Shown one piece after another: positions 8,608-17,408 of a DNA stretch of 33,501 nucleotides. Both the position numbers and the translations under genes were made by a program. A model generated the notes under the pieces. It did not search any database. It had not been told where the DNA came from and was given only the letters and a program-made list of their open reading frames with translations. The stretch's first letter is position 1. Every line of letters begins with the position of its first letter. The DNA is taken from the NCBI GenBank assembly GCA_027314515.1, contig DAHVAR010000097.1, forward strand, positions 1 through 33,501. Direction: 5' to 3'. Origin of the DNA: Actinomycetota bacterium (GTDB lineage Bacteria > Actinomycetota > Actinomycetes > Streptosporangiales > Streptosporangiaceae).

Positions 8608-9633
8608 GTGACCGAGCCCGCTGCCGCGCCGCCGAGCGCGCCGCTCAGTGCGCCGCTCAGTGCGCCGCTGGAGATCAGCTTCGACTACACCCGGTCGCTC
8701 GGCCCGGTGCTCAGCCAGTTCATGACCGGGCTGGCGCAGCGCACGATCTACGGCTCGCGCGGCGTGGACGGGCGAGTCTACGCGCCGCCGGCCGAGTACG
8801 ACCCCGTTACCTTCGGCCCGCCGGCGGACCTGGTCCCGGTAGGCCCGGCGGGAACCGTGCTCACCTGGTCGTGGCAGCCCGAACCGCGCGAGGGACAGCC
8901 GCTCGGCCGCCCGTTCGCCTGGGCGCTGATCAGGCTGGACGGCGCCGATACCGCCATGCTGCACGCGGTGGACGCGGGCTCGGCCGCCCTGATGAGCACC
9001 GGCATGCGCGTGCGGCCGCGGTGGGCCGCGGAACGGCACGGCCACATCTGCGACATCGAGTGCTTCGAGCCCGAGGCTGACGGGCCCGTTCTTACCGGGA
9101 ACGGGCAGCAAGCGGCCAGCCAGTCAGCGGGCGTTCCCGGCATGGATGGCCGGCCGGTGACCATGATGACCACCCCGGTGCGGCTGCACTACCAGCACAC
9201 CGCGTCGGCGGAGGAGAGCCGCTACCTGCGCGCGCTGCAGGCGGGCAAGCTCACCGGGCAGCGCTGCCCGGCCTGCGGCAAGGTCTACATCCCGCCGCGC
9301 GGCGCGTGCCCGGTCGACGGCGTGCCCACGGCTACCGACGTGGAATTGCCTGATACTGGGATCGTGACCACGTTCTGCGTGGTGAACGTGCCGTTCCACG
9401 GTCAGCGGATCCCATCGCCGTACGTTGCCGCACAGGTCCTGCTGGACGGCGCGGACATCGCGTTCCAGCACCTCATCCTCGGCTGCGAGCCGGATGAGGT
9501 GCGGATGGGCATGCGCGTCCGGGCCGTGTGGAAGCCGGCCGCGGAGTGGGGGACGACGGCAGAAAACATCAGCCATTTCGAGCCGACCGGGGAGCCGGAT
9601 GCGCCTTACGACTCCTACGCGCGCCACTTGTAA
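8608..9633 (+). CDS. Tandem DUF35 (OB-fold, zinc-ribbon) partner of Ltp3/Ltp4
   Basis: This 341-aa protein resembles Rv3521. The first half (about residues 25-155) is an OB-fold-like DUF35 domain without a zinc ribbon. The second half (about 195-340) is a full DUF35 domain: a rubredoxin-like ribbon RCPACGKVYIPPRGACPVD, then the OB fold with GIVTTFCVVNVPFHGQ and RMGMRVRAVW. The fourth metal position is Asp rather than Cys, which I believe is normal for this family. DUF35 proteins pair with Ltp-type thiolase-fold aldolases and help present the acyl-CoA. The start is the GTG at 8608; the first residues are a SAPL repeat encoded by a 12-bp tandem repeat (8635-8670). It is first in an operon with ltp4 and ltp3. 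Confidence 0.87.
   Translation: MTEPAAAPPSAPLSAPLSAPLEISFDYTRSLGPVLSQFMTGLAQRTIYGSRGVDGRVYAPPAEYDPVTFGPPADLVPVGPAGTVLTWSWQPEPREGQPLGRPFAWALIRLDGADTAMLHAVDAGSAALMSTGMRVRPRWAAERHGHICDIECFEPEADGPVLTGNGQQAASQSAGVPGMDGRPVTMMTTPVRLHYQHTASAEESRYLRALQAGKLTGQRCPACGKVYIPPRGACPVDGVPTATDVELPDTGIVTTFCVVNVPFHGQRIPSPYVAAQVLLDGADIAFQHLILGCEPDEVRMGMRVRAVWKPAAEWGTTAENISHFEPTGEPDAPYDSYARHL
8635..8670. repeat. 12-bp tandem repeat at the start of the DUF35 gene
   Basis: Three near-identical 12-bp units encode SAPL-SAPL-SAPL just after the start codon, ahead of the conserved domain. The reading frame is preserved. Confidence 0.8.
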
Positions 9634-9644
9634 GGACCTCTGGC

Positions 9645-10697
9645 ATGAGCGATGTCGCAGTGATCGGGTTCGCCGAGGCGCCGAACGTGCGCAGCACCGA
9701 CGGCACGACCAACGGCGTGGAGATGCTGGTCCCGATCTTCCGCGAGGTGTTCGACCAGACTGGGCTGACCAAGTCTGACATCGGCTTCTGGTGCTCTGGC
9801 TCATCTGACTACCTGGCGGGCCGGGCGTTTTCCTTCGTCTCGGCGGTCGACGCGATCGGCGCGTTCCCGCCGGTGATGGAGTCGCACGTGGAGATGGACG
9901 GGGCCTTCGCGCTGTACGAGGCCTGGGTCAAGGTGCTAACCGGGGAGGCGGATATCGCGCTGGCCTACGGCTTCGGCAAGTCCTCGGCCGGCGACCTGCG
10001 CCGGGTCCTCGCGCTGCAGCTTGACCCTTACCTGATGGCGCCGCTGTGGCCGGACTCGGTCAGCGTCGCCGCCCTGCAGGCCCGGCTTGGCCTGGAACAG
10101 GGCATCTGGACGGAACGCGCAATGGCCGAGGTGGCGGTCCGCAGCCGGGCCGCCGCCATGTCGAACGCCCGGGCGCAGTTGTCCGGCCAGGTGTCCGCCG
10201 ACGAACTGCTCGCCGCGCCGCTGCTGGCCGATCCGCTGCGGGCGCACGATTGCGCGCCTGTCACCGACGGGGCGGCCGTGGTGATCATCGCGGCTGCCGA
10301 GCGCGCCCGCGAGCTGTGCGAGCGGCCGGCCTGGATCAGCGGCTTCGAGCACCGGATCGACTCTGGCCAGCTCGGCGCGCGCGACCTGACCAGGTCGGCC
10401 TCCGCGACCGCGGCCGGCACCGCGGCCGGCGCGGCGGGTGTCGACGTGGCCGAGTTGCACGCGCCGTTCACGCATCAGGAGCTGATCCTGCGCGACGCGC
10501 TGGGGCTGGCGGAGCCGGTCCTGGTGAGCCCGTCCGGCGGCGCGCTGGCCGGCAATCCGCTGTTCGCGGCGGGCCTGGCCCGCATCGGGCACGCCGCGCG
10601 GCAGATCATCTCCGGTGCGGCCGGCCGCGCGCTTGGCCATGCGACCAGCGGTCCGGCCCTGCAGCAGAACCTCGTATGCGTGATGGAGGCCCGGTGA
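9645..10697 (+). CDS. ltp4: Thiolase-fold steroid aldolase subunit Ltp4
   Basis: This 350-aa protein has the thiolase fold of the SCP2/Ltp group and corresponds to Ltp4 (Rv3522). Features include the N-terminus DVAVIGFAEAPNVRSTDGTTNGVEMLVP, the ELHAPFTHQELI segment and the late GALAGNPLFAAGLARIGHA block. In Rhodococcus ltp3 and ltp4 are needed to break down C24-branched sterol side chains, where the pair acts in carbon-carbon bond cleavage. The ATG at 9645 is chosen because it begins the conserved N-terminus and has AAGGA eight bases before it. It ends in a GTGA overlap with ltp3, so the two products are probably made in equal amounts. Confidence 0.9.
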   Translation: MSDVAVIGFAEAPNVRSTDGTTNGVEMLVPIFREVFDQTGLTKSDIGFWCSGSSDYLAGRAFSFVSAVDAIGAFPPVMESHVEMDGAFALYEAWVKVLTGEADIALAYGFGKSSAGDLRRVLALQLDPYLMAPLWPDSVSVAALQARLGLEQGIWTERAMAEVAVRSRAAAMSNARAQLSGQVSADELLAAPLLADPLRAHDCAPVTDGAAVVIIAAAERARELCERPAWISGFEHRIDSGQLGARDLTRSASATAAGTAAGAAGVDVAELHAPFTHQELILRDALGLAEPVLVSPSGGALAGNPLFAAGLARIGHAARQIISGAAGRALGHATSGPALQQNLVCVMEAR

Positions 10698-11926
10698 ATG
10701 CCACCTTGGCGCAGCCCAGCTCGGGACGGCAGTCAAGCGGTGCCGGGCACCGCCGGGCGGCAGCCCGGGCCGCGGCCCGGCCAGCGGTGCTCGGCACCGG
10801 CCAGACCCACCACCGCAGCAAGCGCCCGGACGTCTCCATCGCCGGGCTGTGCCGGGAGGCAGTCGATCGCGCGCTGGCCGACGCGGGGCTCGGGCTAGGC
10901 GACATCGACGCAGTCGTGGTAGGGAAGGCGCCCGACTTGTTCGAGGGCGTGATGATGCCCGAGTTGTACCTGGCCGACGCGCTCGGCGCGACCGGCAAGC
11001 CGCTGCTGCGGGTGCACACGGCCGGGTCGGTCGGCGGTGCTACCGGCGTGGTGGCGGCGAGCCTGGTCCAGGCCGGCCTGCACCGGCGGGTGCTCGCGGT
11101 GGCGTTCGAGAAGCAGTCCGAGTCGAATGCGATGTGGGCGCTGTCGATCATGCCGCCGTTCTCGATGCCGCTGCTGGCCGGGGCAGGCGGCTACTTCGCG
11201 CCGCACATCCGCTCCTACATCCGGCGGAGCGGGGCGCCGGCGCACATCGGCGCGCTGGTGGCGGTGAAGGACCGCCGCAACGGGGCCCGCAACCCCTACG
11301 CGCACTTGCGCCAGCCGGACATAACGCTGGAGTCGGTGCAGGCCTCGCCGATGCTCTGGGATCCGGTGCGGTACGACGAGACGTGCCCGTCCTCCGACGG
11401 CGCCTGCGCGGTAGTGATCGGTGATCAGGCCGCGGCCGAGGCGTCCGCGCGGCCGGTGGCCTGGATCCGGGCCACGTCGATGCGTACCGAACCGACGATG
11501 TTCGCCGGCAAGGACAACGTCAATCCCAGGGCGGGCGCCGACGCCGCGGCCGCCTTGTGGGCCAGGGCCGGGATCTCCAGCCCGATCGACGAGATCGACG
11601 TGGCCGAGATCTACGTCCCGTTCTCCTGGTTCGAGCCGATGTGGCTGGAGAACCTCGGTTTCGCCGCCGCCGGGAACGGCTGGAAGCTGACGCAGGCGGG
11701 GGAAACCGAGATCGGCGGCCGCATCCCGGTGAACCCGTCTGGCGGCGTGCTCTGCTCCAACCCGATCGGCGCGTCCGGGCTGCTGCGGTTCGCCGAGTCG
11801 GCGATGCAGGTGATGGGCACGGCCGGCGAGCATCAGGTGCCGGACGCGAAGACGGCGCTCGGGCACGCCTACGGCGGCGGCTCTCAGTACTTCTCCATGT
11901 GGGTGGTGGCAGACAGCCCTGGCTGA
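10694..11926 (+). CDS. ltp3: Thiolase-fold steroid aldolase Ltp3
   Basis: This 410-aa thiolase-fold protein matches Ltp3 (Rv3523) closely. Examples are VVGKAPDLFEGVMMPELY, AGSVGGATGVVAASLVQ, FEKQSESNAMWALS, EIDVAEIYVPFSWFEPMW and LGHAYGGGSQYFSMWVV. It acts with Ltp4 in retro-aldol cleavage of the branched sterol side chain. The GTG at 10694 overlaps the ltp4 stop and has GGAGG five bases before it. The first 30 residues are an Ala/Arg-rich extension not expected in the family; the conserved part starts at AVLGTGQT. Convergent with cyp125, with about 70 bases between them and no clear hairpin. Confidence 0.92.
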   Translation: MNATLAQPSSGRQSSGAGHRRAAARAAARPAVLGTGQTHHRSKRPDVSIAGLCREAVDRALADAGLGLGDIDAVVVGKAPDLFEGVMMPELYLADALGATGKPLLRVHTAGSVGGATGVVAASLVQAGLHRRVLAVAFEKQSESNAMWALSIMPPFSMPLLAGAGGYFAPHIRSYIRRSGAPAHIGALVAVKDRRNGARNPYAHLRQPDITLESVQASPMLWDPVRYDETCPSSDGACAVVIGDQAAAEASARPVAWIRATSMRTEPTMFAGKDNVNPRAGADAAAALWARAGISSPIDEIDVAEIYVPFSWFEPMWLENLGFAAAGNGWKLTQAGETEIGGRIPVNPSGGVLCSNPIGASGLLRFAESAMQVMGTAGEHQVPDAKTALGHAYGGGSQYFSMWVVADSPG

Positions 11927-11997
11927 CGGTGGCGGGGCGGGTCGAAGGCAAACCAGCCGGACCGCAGCCGCGAGCCTTGGCCGTATGAGGTCGCTCG

Positions 11998-13221
11998 CTA
12001 CTGGTAGCTGACCGGGAGCCGCTTGACCCCGTTCAGCCAGCCGGACCGCAGCCGCTCCGCCTGGCCGGCCTTGCTGATGCCGGGCATGACGTCGGCGATC
12101 GCGTTGAACATCAGGTCGATCTCCAGCCGGGCCAGGTTGGCGCCCAGGCAGTAGTGCGCGCCCGTGCCGCCGAACCCGACGTGCGGGTTCGGGCTGCGGG
12201 TGATGTCGAACTGGCCGGGGTGGTCGAAGACCTCCTCGTCGAAGTTGGCCGACCGGTAGAACATGCCGACCCGCTGTCCGGCCTTGATCTGCTGGCCGCC
12301 GAGTTCGGTGTCCCTGACGGCGGTTCGCTGGAACACCGTGACCGGCGTGGCCCAGCGGACGATCTCGTCGACGGCGGTAGCCGGCCGCTCGGCCTTGAAC
12401 AGGTCCCACTGCCCGGGCTCGTCGAGGAACGCGTGCATACCGTGCGAGATCGCGTTCCGGGTGGTCTCGTTGCCGGCGACCGCGAGCAGGATGACGAAGA
12501 AGCCGAACTCGTCCGATGTGAGCGCTTCACCGTCCACCTGCGCGTGCACCAGCTTGGTGACGATGTCGTCGCGCGGGCAGGCGCGCCGGTCCTCGGCCAT
12601 CAGCATGCTGTAGCCGAGCACCTCGGCCGCGGCGGTCTCGCCGTCGCCCTGAAAGTCAGGGTCGTCGTAGCCGACCATGTCGTTCGACCAGGAGAACAGC
12701 TTGTGCCGGTCGTCCTGCGGCACGCCGATCAGCTCGGCGATGGCCTGCAGCGGCAGCTCACAGGCGACGTCGGTGACGAAGTCGCCGCTGCCCCGCTCCA
12801 GCGCGGCAGCGACGATCTTCTGCGCGCGCTCGGTCAGCACCTCGCGCAGGCCGTTGATGGCGCGCGGGGTGAAGCCGCGGGAGACGATGCCGCGGATCTT
12901 GGTGTGCTGCGGCGGGTCGGTGTTCAGCATGATCACGCGCTGCAACTCGACCTGGTCGCGGGTGTTGCCGCGGGGGAACCGGACGATCGCGCCGTTGGCG
13001 TAGCTGGAGAACGTGTCGCTGTCCCTGGAGATCGCGACCACGTCCTTGTGCCGGGTGACGGCCCAGAATCCGTCGTCGTCGAAGCCCATGTCGGACGGCT
13101 GCGGGTTCCACCGGACCGGCTCGGCACGGCGCAGCGCGGCGAACTCCTCTTGCGGGAGCCGGTGCGCGTACAGGTCAGGATCGGTCAGGTCAAGGCCGGG
13201 CGCGACAAGCGGCTCAGGCAT
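11998..13221 (-). CDS. cyp125: Steroid C26-monooxygenase CYP125
   Basis: This 407-aa soluble cytochrome P450 oxidises the terminal side-chain carbon of cholest-4-en-3-one, the entry step of side-chain breakdown. Visible are the I-helix AGNETTRN, the K-helix EIVR in DEIVRWATPVT, RSANFDEEVFDHP, and the heme loop FGGTGAHYCLGANLAR with the ligand Cys at about 358. The sequence follows Rv3545c throughout, including SGWLNGVK near the end, but lacks about 15 N-terminal residues of the mycobacterial enzyme. GGAGG lies eight bases before the ATG. It is divergent from fadA5 exactly as in M. tuberculosis, with one KstR-like site beside each gene. No ferredoxin gene lies next to it. Confidence 0.95.
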   Translation of the reverse strand: MPEPLVAPGLDLTDPDLYAHRLPQEEFAALRRAEPVRWNPQPSDMGFDDDGFWAVTRHKDVVAISRDSDTFSSYANGAIVRFPRGNTRDQVELQRVIMLNTDPPQHTKIRGIVSRGFTPRAINGLREVLTERAQKIVAAALERGSGDFVTDVACELPLQAIAELIGVPQDDRHKLFSWSNDMVGYDDPDFQGDGETAAAEVLGYSMLMAEDRRACPRDDIVTKLVHAQVDGEALTSDEFGFFVILLAVAGNETTRNAISHGMHAFLDEPGQWDLFKAERPATAVDEIVRWATPVTVFQRTAVRDTELGGQQIKAGQRVGMFYRSANFDEEVFDHPGQFDITRSPNPHVGFGGTGAHYCLGANLARLEIDLMFNAIADVMPGISKAGQAERLRSGWLNGVKRLPVSYQ

Positions 13222-13237
13222 GGCGGGCCTCCGGATC

Positions 13238-13251
13238 TGTAACGTGTTCTA
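13238..13251 (-). promoter_or_regulatory. KstR-like operator of cyp125
   Basis: TGTAACGTGTTCTA fits TnnAACnnGTTnnA exactly. It ends 16 bases before the cyp125 ATG, so repressor binding would block transcription start of that gene. The fadA5 site lies 55 bases further on. Confidence 0.82.
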
Positions 13252-13284
13252 GTCGGATTCAAGCATGCCCGCAGCCCGCGGTGA

Positions 13285-14517
<1,233 letters not shown>

Positions 14518-14625
14518 CCGCGGGCGAAGCCGAGGTTCGGCCATGCGGCCATCATCGCGAGCCACGGGCCGGTCAGCCGGCCTCGGGCGCTGTCCGCACC
14601 ACCCGTCGACCCAGGTCAGAGCGAA

Positions 14626-14641
14626 TGTGATGCAGGTCACA
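14626..14641. promoter_or_regulatory. CRP/FNR-type binding site
   Basis: TGTGATGCAGGTCACA is a perfect TGTGA-N6-TCACA palindrome, the consensus for CRP-family regulators including the actinobacterial ones. It lies 92 bases upstream of the ATG of the secreted protein gene, a suitable position for activation. The rest of 14518-14732 holds nothing else I recognise. Confidence 0.55.
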
Positions 14642-14732
14642 TCGACGACAGTAACGCCCGCGTCCAGGCCGGCGCTGTAGGCGGTGTTGTCGGCGGCCTC
14701 ACTCCGGTCGAGGCCCGATCTGAAGGAGAACC

Positions 14733-15164
14733 ATGCGTCTTCCCAAGTCCCTTGCGGTCCGTATCGGTGGTGTCGCCGTGGCGGCGGCGATCGCGGTGAC
14801 CGGGGCCACGGCGGCTGCCAACGCCTCCACCACAGCCCCCGCAGTGCACAAGATCCCCACGACGCTCACGATCAGTAACTCCAGGCCAGTCCGCCACCGG
14901 CACCGGACTACCGCCAACGTCGAGGGTCACCTGAGGGCGGGCTCGTACAACCTTCGCCACATGCGCGTGTGGCTGGAGCGGCTTGGCCGTAAGGGTCACT
15001 GGCGGATCGAGCAAATGAAGCTGACCAGGCGCTACGGCCGCGTCTTCTTCCGCGTGCGCATCTTCCGGAAGCCCGCGACGTTCCGGCTGGTCTTCCGTGG
15101 CACCCGGAACTTCGCGAGGTCGGTGAGCAACATCGACACGATCTCCCCGGCAACCACTTCCTAG
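14733..15164 (+). CDS. Small secreted beta-rich protein
   Basis: This 143-aa protein starts with a signal peptide: a basic n-region (MRLPKSLAVR), a hydrophobic core of about 15 residues and a likely cleavage after ANA or AAN-A near residue 29. The mature part of about 110 residues has regularly alternating hydrophobic residues and many Arg/His, consistent with an Ig-like beta-sandwich. It includes VWLERLGRKGHWRI and a late FRLVFRG strand. No known enzyme motif or cysteine is visible. A strong AAGGAG site precedes the ATG by four bases. The WLE...G.W... FRLV pattern recurs in the outer domain of the sigma-factor partner at 15913, hinting at a shared fold. Function unknown. Confidence 0.7.
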   Translation: MRLPKSLAVRIGGVAVAAAIAVTGATAAANASTTAPAVHKIPTTLTISNSRPVRHRHRTTANVEGHLRAGSYNLRHMRVWLERLGRKGHWRIEQMKLTRRYGRVFFRVRIFRKPATFRLVFRGTRNFARSVSNIDTISPATTS

Positions 15165-15178
15165 TACCAGCAGGGGCA

Positions 15179-15237
15179 GCGCACCGGCGGGCATTCCGGG
15201 TTTGGCTGACATGCCGCCCGAACGCCCGCCGGTGTGC
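15179..15237 (+). terminator. Long GC-rich hairpin, probable terminator
   Basis: An 18-pair stem (15179-15196 with 15220-15237) has one G-U pair and one mismatch and encloses a 23-base loop. It stands just after the secreted protein stop and ends 16 bases before the sigma factor ATG. It probably ends the upstream transcript; it could also shape the sigma factor leader, since no U tract follows. Confidence 0.6.
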
Positions 15238-15253
15238 GACTCTTACTGCCGCG

Positions 15254-15913
15254 ATGGCGAGTCAGACGAATGCGCTCGATGACGCTCTGGCCAGGGCGAG
15301 GACCGGTGACGAGGCCGGGTTCCTTGAGCTGTGGCGAGCTCTCCAGCCCCGGCTGCTGCGGTTTCTGCGCGTCGTGGGCTGCGAGGATCCCGACGACGTG
15401 GCCAGCGAGACATGGCTGCAGGTGGTCAGGGACCTGCACAGGTTCTCCGGCGGCGAGGAGGACTTCCGCCGCTGGCTGTTCACCATCGGCCGGCACCGGG
15501 CTGTCGACGCGGCCCGGACGAAGTCCAGGCGCCCGCCTGCCCGGTCTGCGGTTGGCCTCGACATCCTGGCCGATAGCCAGTCGGTCGAGGACCTGGTACT
15601 GGACGGCATGTCGGTCCAGCAGGCGATCGCGCTGCTTGCCGGGCTGTCCAGGGATCAGGCTGAGGCAGTTGCGTTGCGCGTTATCGCCGGCCTGGACACC
15701 CCGGACGTCGCGACGATCCTCGGCAAGTCCGCCGGCTCAGTCCGGGTGGCGCTGCACCGCGGCCTCAGGGCGCTTGCGGCGAACCCGGCCGTGCAGGCAT
15801 TGGCCGACCGGCCCGCTGCCGGCGGATCCGCGGCGGCGCCGCCTCCGGCTGGTTCCGCGACGGGCCGGTCAGGATCCGATCCGTCCCGGTGGATGCTGGA
15901 GGAGGTGGACTGA
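15254..15913 (+). CDS. ECF-type RNA polymerase sigma factor
   Basis: This 219-aa alternative sigma factor has region 2 at about residues 25-95 (DPDDVASETWLQVVRDL, then FRRWLFTIGRHRAVDAAR) and region 4 at about 120-175 (AGLSRDQAEAVALRV and the helix-turn-helix GLDTPDVATILGKSAGSVRVALHRGLRAL). The last 40 residues are a Pro/Ala/Gly-rich tail without homology. No obvious Shine-Dalgarno sequence precedes the ATG. The stop overlaps the ATG of the membrane protein that follows (TGATG), so the two are made together, as usual for an ECF factor and its anti-sigma partner. Its target promoters cannot be read from this window. Confidence 0.9.
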   Translation: MASQTNALDDALARARTGDEAGFLELWRALQPRLLRFLRVVGCEDPDDVASETWLQVVRDLHRFSGGEEDFRRWLFTIGRHRAVDAARTKSRRPPARSAVGLDILADSQSVEDLVLDGMSVQQAIALLAGLSRDQAEAVALRVIAGLDTPDVATILGKSAGSVRVALHRGLRALAANPAVQALADRPAAGGSAAAPPPAGSATGRSGSDPSRWMLEEVD

Positions 15914-17058
15914 TGAGCTCCGATCGCACCGACGGCACCGCAGTTTCCGGCCCCGGCATGGACCAGTTGCTCGGCATCCTGACCGCCCCGCCGACCCAGG
16001 CTGAGCTGGCGGGTGAGCAGCGCGCACTTGCCATGTTCCGGGCCAGCGCCAGTCCGCTCGTCAGCCCGAAGGCCGGCACCGCGGCCGACGGCGCGGTCAC
16101 CGCGCCCATCCCGGCGCAGCCTCCGGCCGCGCAGCTGCGGCGGGCTATCCGCAATCCGTTCCGCTCGTCCGCCCGCTGGGGCATGCGGCTGGCCGCGGCC
16201 GGGGTGCTGGCGATCGCCGGCGGCATGACGGCAGCCGCCTACGCCGCCGCTCTCCCGGCGCCCGTCCAGAACCTTGCGCACGATGTCCTGAGCTTCGCCG
16301 GCGTACCGCCGCCGCGCCACCAGCACGGCGCCGGCCCGTCGGGCGGCGGGCGGCCTGCCAACGCGCCGGGCGGTCATCGCGGTGCCACGCCCGGCGGGCC
16401 AGCGCATCAGTCGCCGAACCCCGGCCGGTCGGCGCGCTCATCGGCCCCGGCCAGCCCGTCCGGGTCCCCGTCGCCCTCGGCGGTGACCGGGGGTGCGGTG
16501 CTGTCCGCGGCCACCGCCAGCACCCGCATTGCGGCGGGCGCGCAGCCGATCATCGACGGCCAGCTCTCCAGGTCGGGAACGGGCATCGCGGGCGTAACCG
16601 TCACGCTCATCGAGCGACTTGCCGGGCACCGGGTCTGGCGGATAGCCGGAACCGGCCAGACCTCGCCGTCCGGCAGCGTGGCGCTGACCGGACCGCCACT
16701 TGCCACGAACGCGGTTTTCCGGCTGCGGGTCTCCGGCGGGGTGCACAGCGCGAGCGTGCTTGTCATCGTCACGCCGCAGGTCGATGTGCTGCTCACGCCC
16801 GGATCGTCGCGCCTTCGGGACCTGCTCACGGTGAGCACGCGGTACGCCCAGCGCGGCAACCTGGCCTGGCTGGAGATTCAGTCGGCCGGCGGGCGCTGGC
16901 TGAGGCTGCGCGCGAAGCGGCTGGACGCGACCGGGGCGACCTGGTTCATCCTGGACGGCACCCGGCTGAAGAACGAGTCGGTCCGGGTAGTGCTGGTCGC
17001 GACGCTCCGGCACGGCATGGCCGTGAGCACTTCGGTTCTGGTGCCTCCGCCGGGCTGA
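15913..17058 (+). CDS. Single-pass membrane partner of the ECF sigma factor
   Basis: This 381-aa protein has a cytoplasmic N-terminus of about 90 residues containing ELAGEQRALAMFR (31-43), one transmembrane helix (about 91-115), a Pro/Ser/Gly/His-rich outer linker (about 130-200) and two beta-rich repeats (about 205-290 and 291-381) resembling Ig-like domains. There is no cysteine, so it is not a zinc-binding anti-sigma factor. The start ATG overlaps the sigma stop and GGAGGAGG lies upstream; an earlier in-frame ATG would lie inside the sigma gene. Gene order and topology suggest it binds the sigma factor inside and senses an outside or wall signal. That role is inferred, as no defined anti-sigma domain is visible. 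Confidence 0.7.
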   Translation: MSSDRTDGTAVSGPGMDQLLGILTAPPTQAELAGEQRALAMFRASASPLVSPKAGTAADGAVTAPIPAQPPAAQLRRAIRNPFRSSARWGMRLAAAGVLAIAGGMTAAAYAAALPAPVQNLAHDVLSFAGVPPPRHQHGAGPSGGGRPANAPGGHRGATPGGPAHQSPNPGRSARSSAPASPSGSPSPSAVTGGAVLSAATASTRIAAGAQPIIDGQLSRSGTGIAGVTVTLIERLAGHRVWRIAGTGQTSPSGSVALTGPPLATNAVFRLRVSGGVHSASVLVIVTPQVDVLLTPGSSRLRDLLTVSTRYAQRGNLAWLEIQSAGGRWLRLRAKRLDATGATWFILDGTRLKNESVRVVLVATLRHGMAVSTSVLVPPPG

Positions 17059-17341
17059 CCGGCGCCGTGCCCCGGTAGCCCCGATGCTGATCACGGTTGC
17101 TGGCCGGCCAGCGCGGTGGTGCTGATGGCCGCGATGCACGGGTCCGCCTGCCGGGTGGCGCTGTAGGCCTGGCGAGTTCGTCGTAGGTGGCCGCTGCCGG
17201 ACGATATCCTGCACTGGCCGCTGCGCGTCCGGCTCGGCACAGTTCCGATGCCCGTGATCAGTCATGAACCGACGCGGCCTGGCCGGCATCCGGCCGGCGC
17301 ACCAGCCCGGGCCAGCCGTCGAGCGAGGCATCGTGCCAGAA
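17059..17341. other. Intergenic region, no gene seen
   Basis: The gap before the MFS gene holds no convincing coding sequence. It contains a 14-bp GC-rich palindrome at 17099-17112 of no evident role. The useful signal lies at its right end, the MerR-type operator. Confidence 0.5.
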
Positions 17342-17359
17342 CTTGACGCTAACGTCAAG
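17342..17359 (+). promoter_or_regulatory. MerR-type operator/promoter of the MFS-merR operon
   Basis: CTTGACG-CTAA-CGTCAAG is a perfect inverted repeat with 7-bp arms, the layout of MerR-family operators. Its left arm contains a TTGACG -35 element. TAGAGT at 17362-17367 is a possible -10. It lies 50 bases before the MFS start, and a MerR regulator is encoded in the same operon, so autoregulation is likely. Confidence 0.75.
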
Positions 17360-17408
17360 GTTAGAGTTGACTGTGCACCCGAAGCAGCGCGGCGGATGAG
17401 GAGTGCGC

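Noticed and set aside
12154-13242. Long plus-strand frame opposite cyp125
   Set aside because: The minus strand encodes an intact P450 with all motifs; the plus-strand product is low-complexity and unrelated to any family I know.
14637-15212. Long minus-strand open frame opposite the secreted protein gene
   Set aside because: High-GC antisense shadow; the plus-strand gene has a signal peptide and ribosome site and explains the region.
17099-17112. 14-bp palindrome made of G, C and two A/T pairs
   Set aside because: Such GGCCGGCC-centred palindromes are expected by chance at this base composition and it is far from any start.
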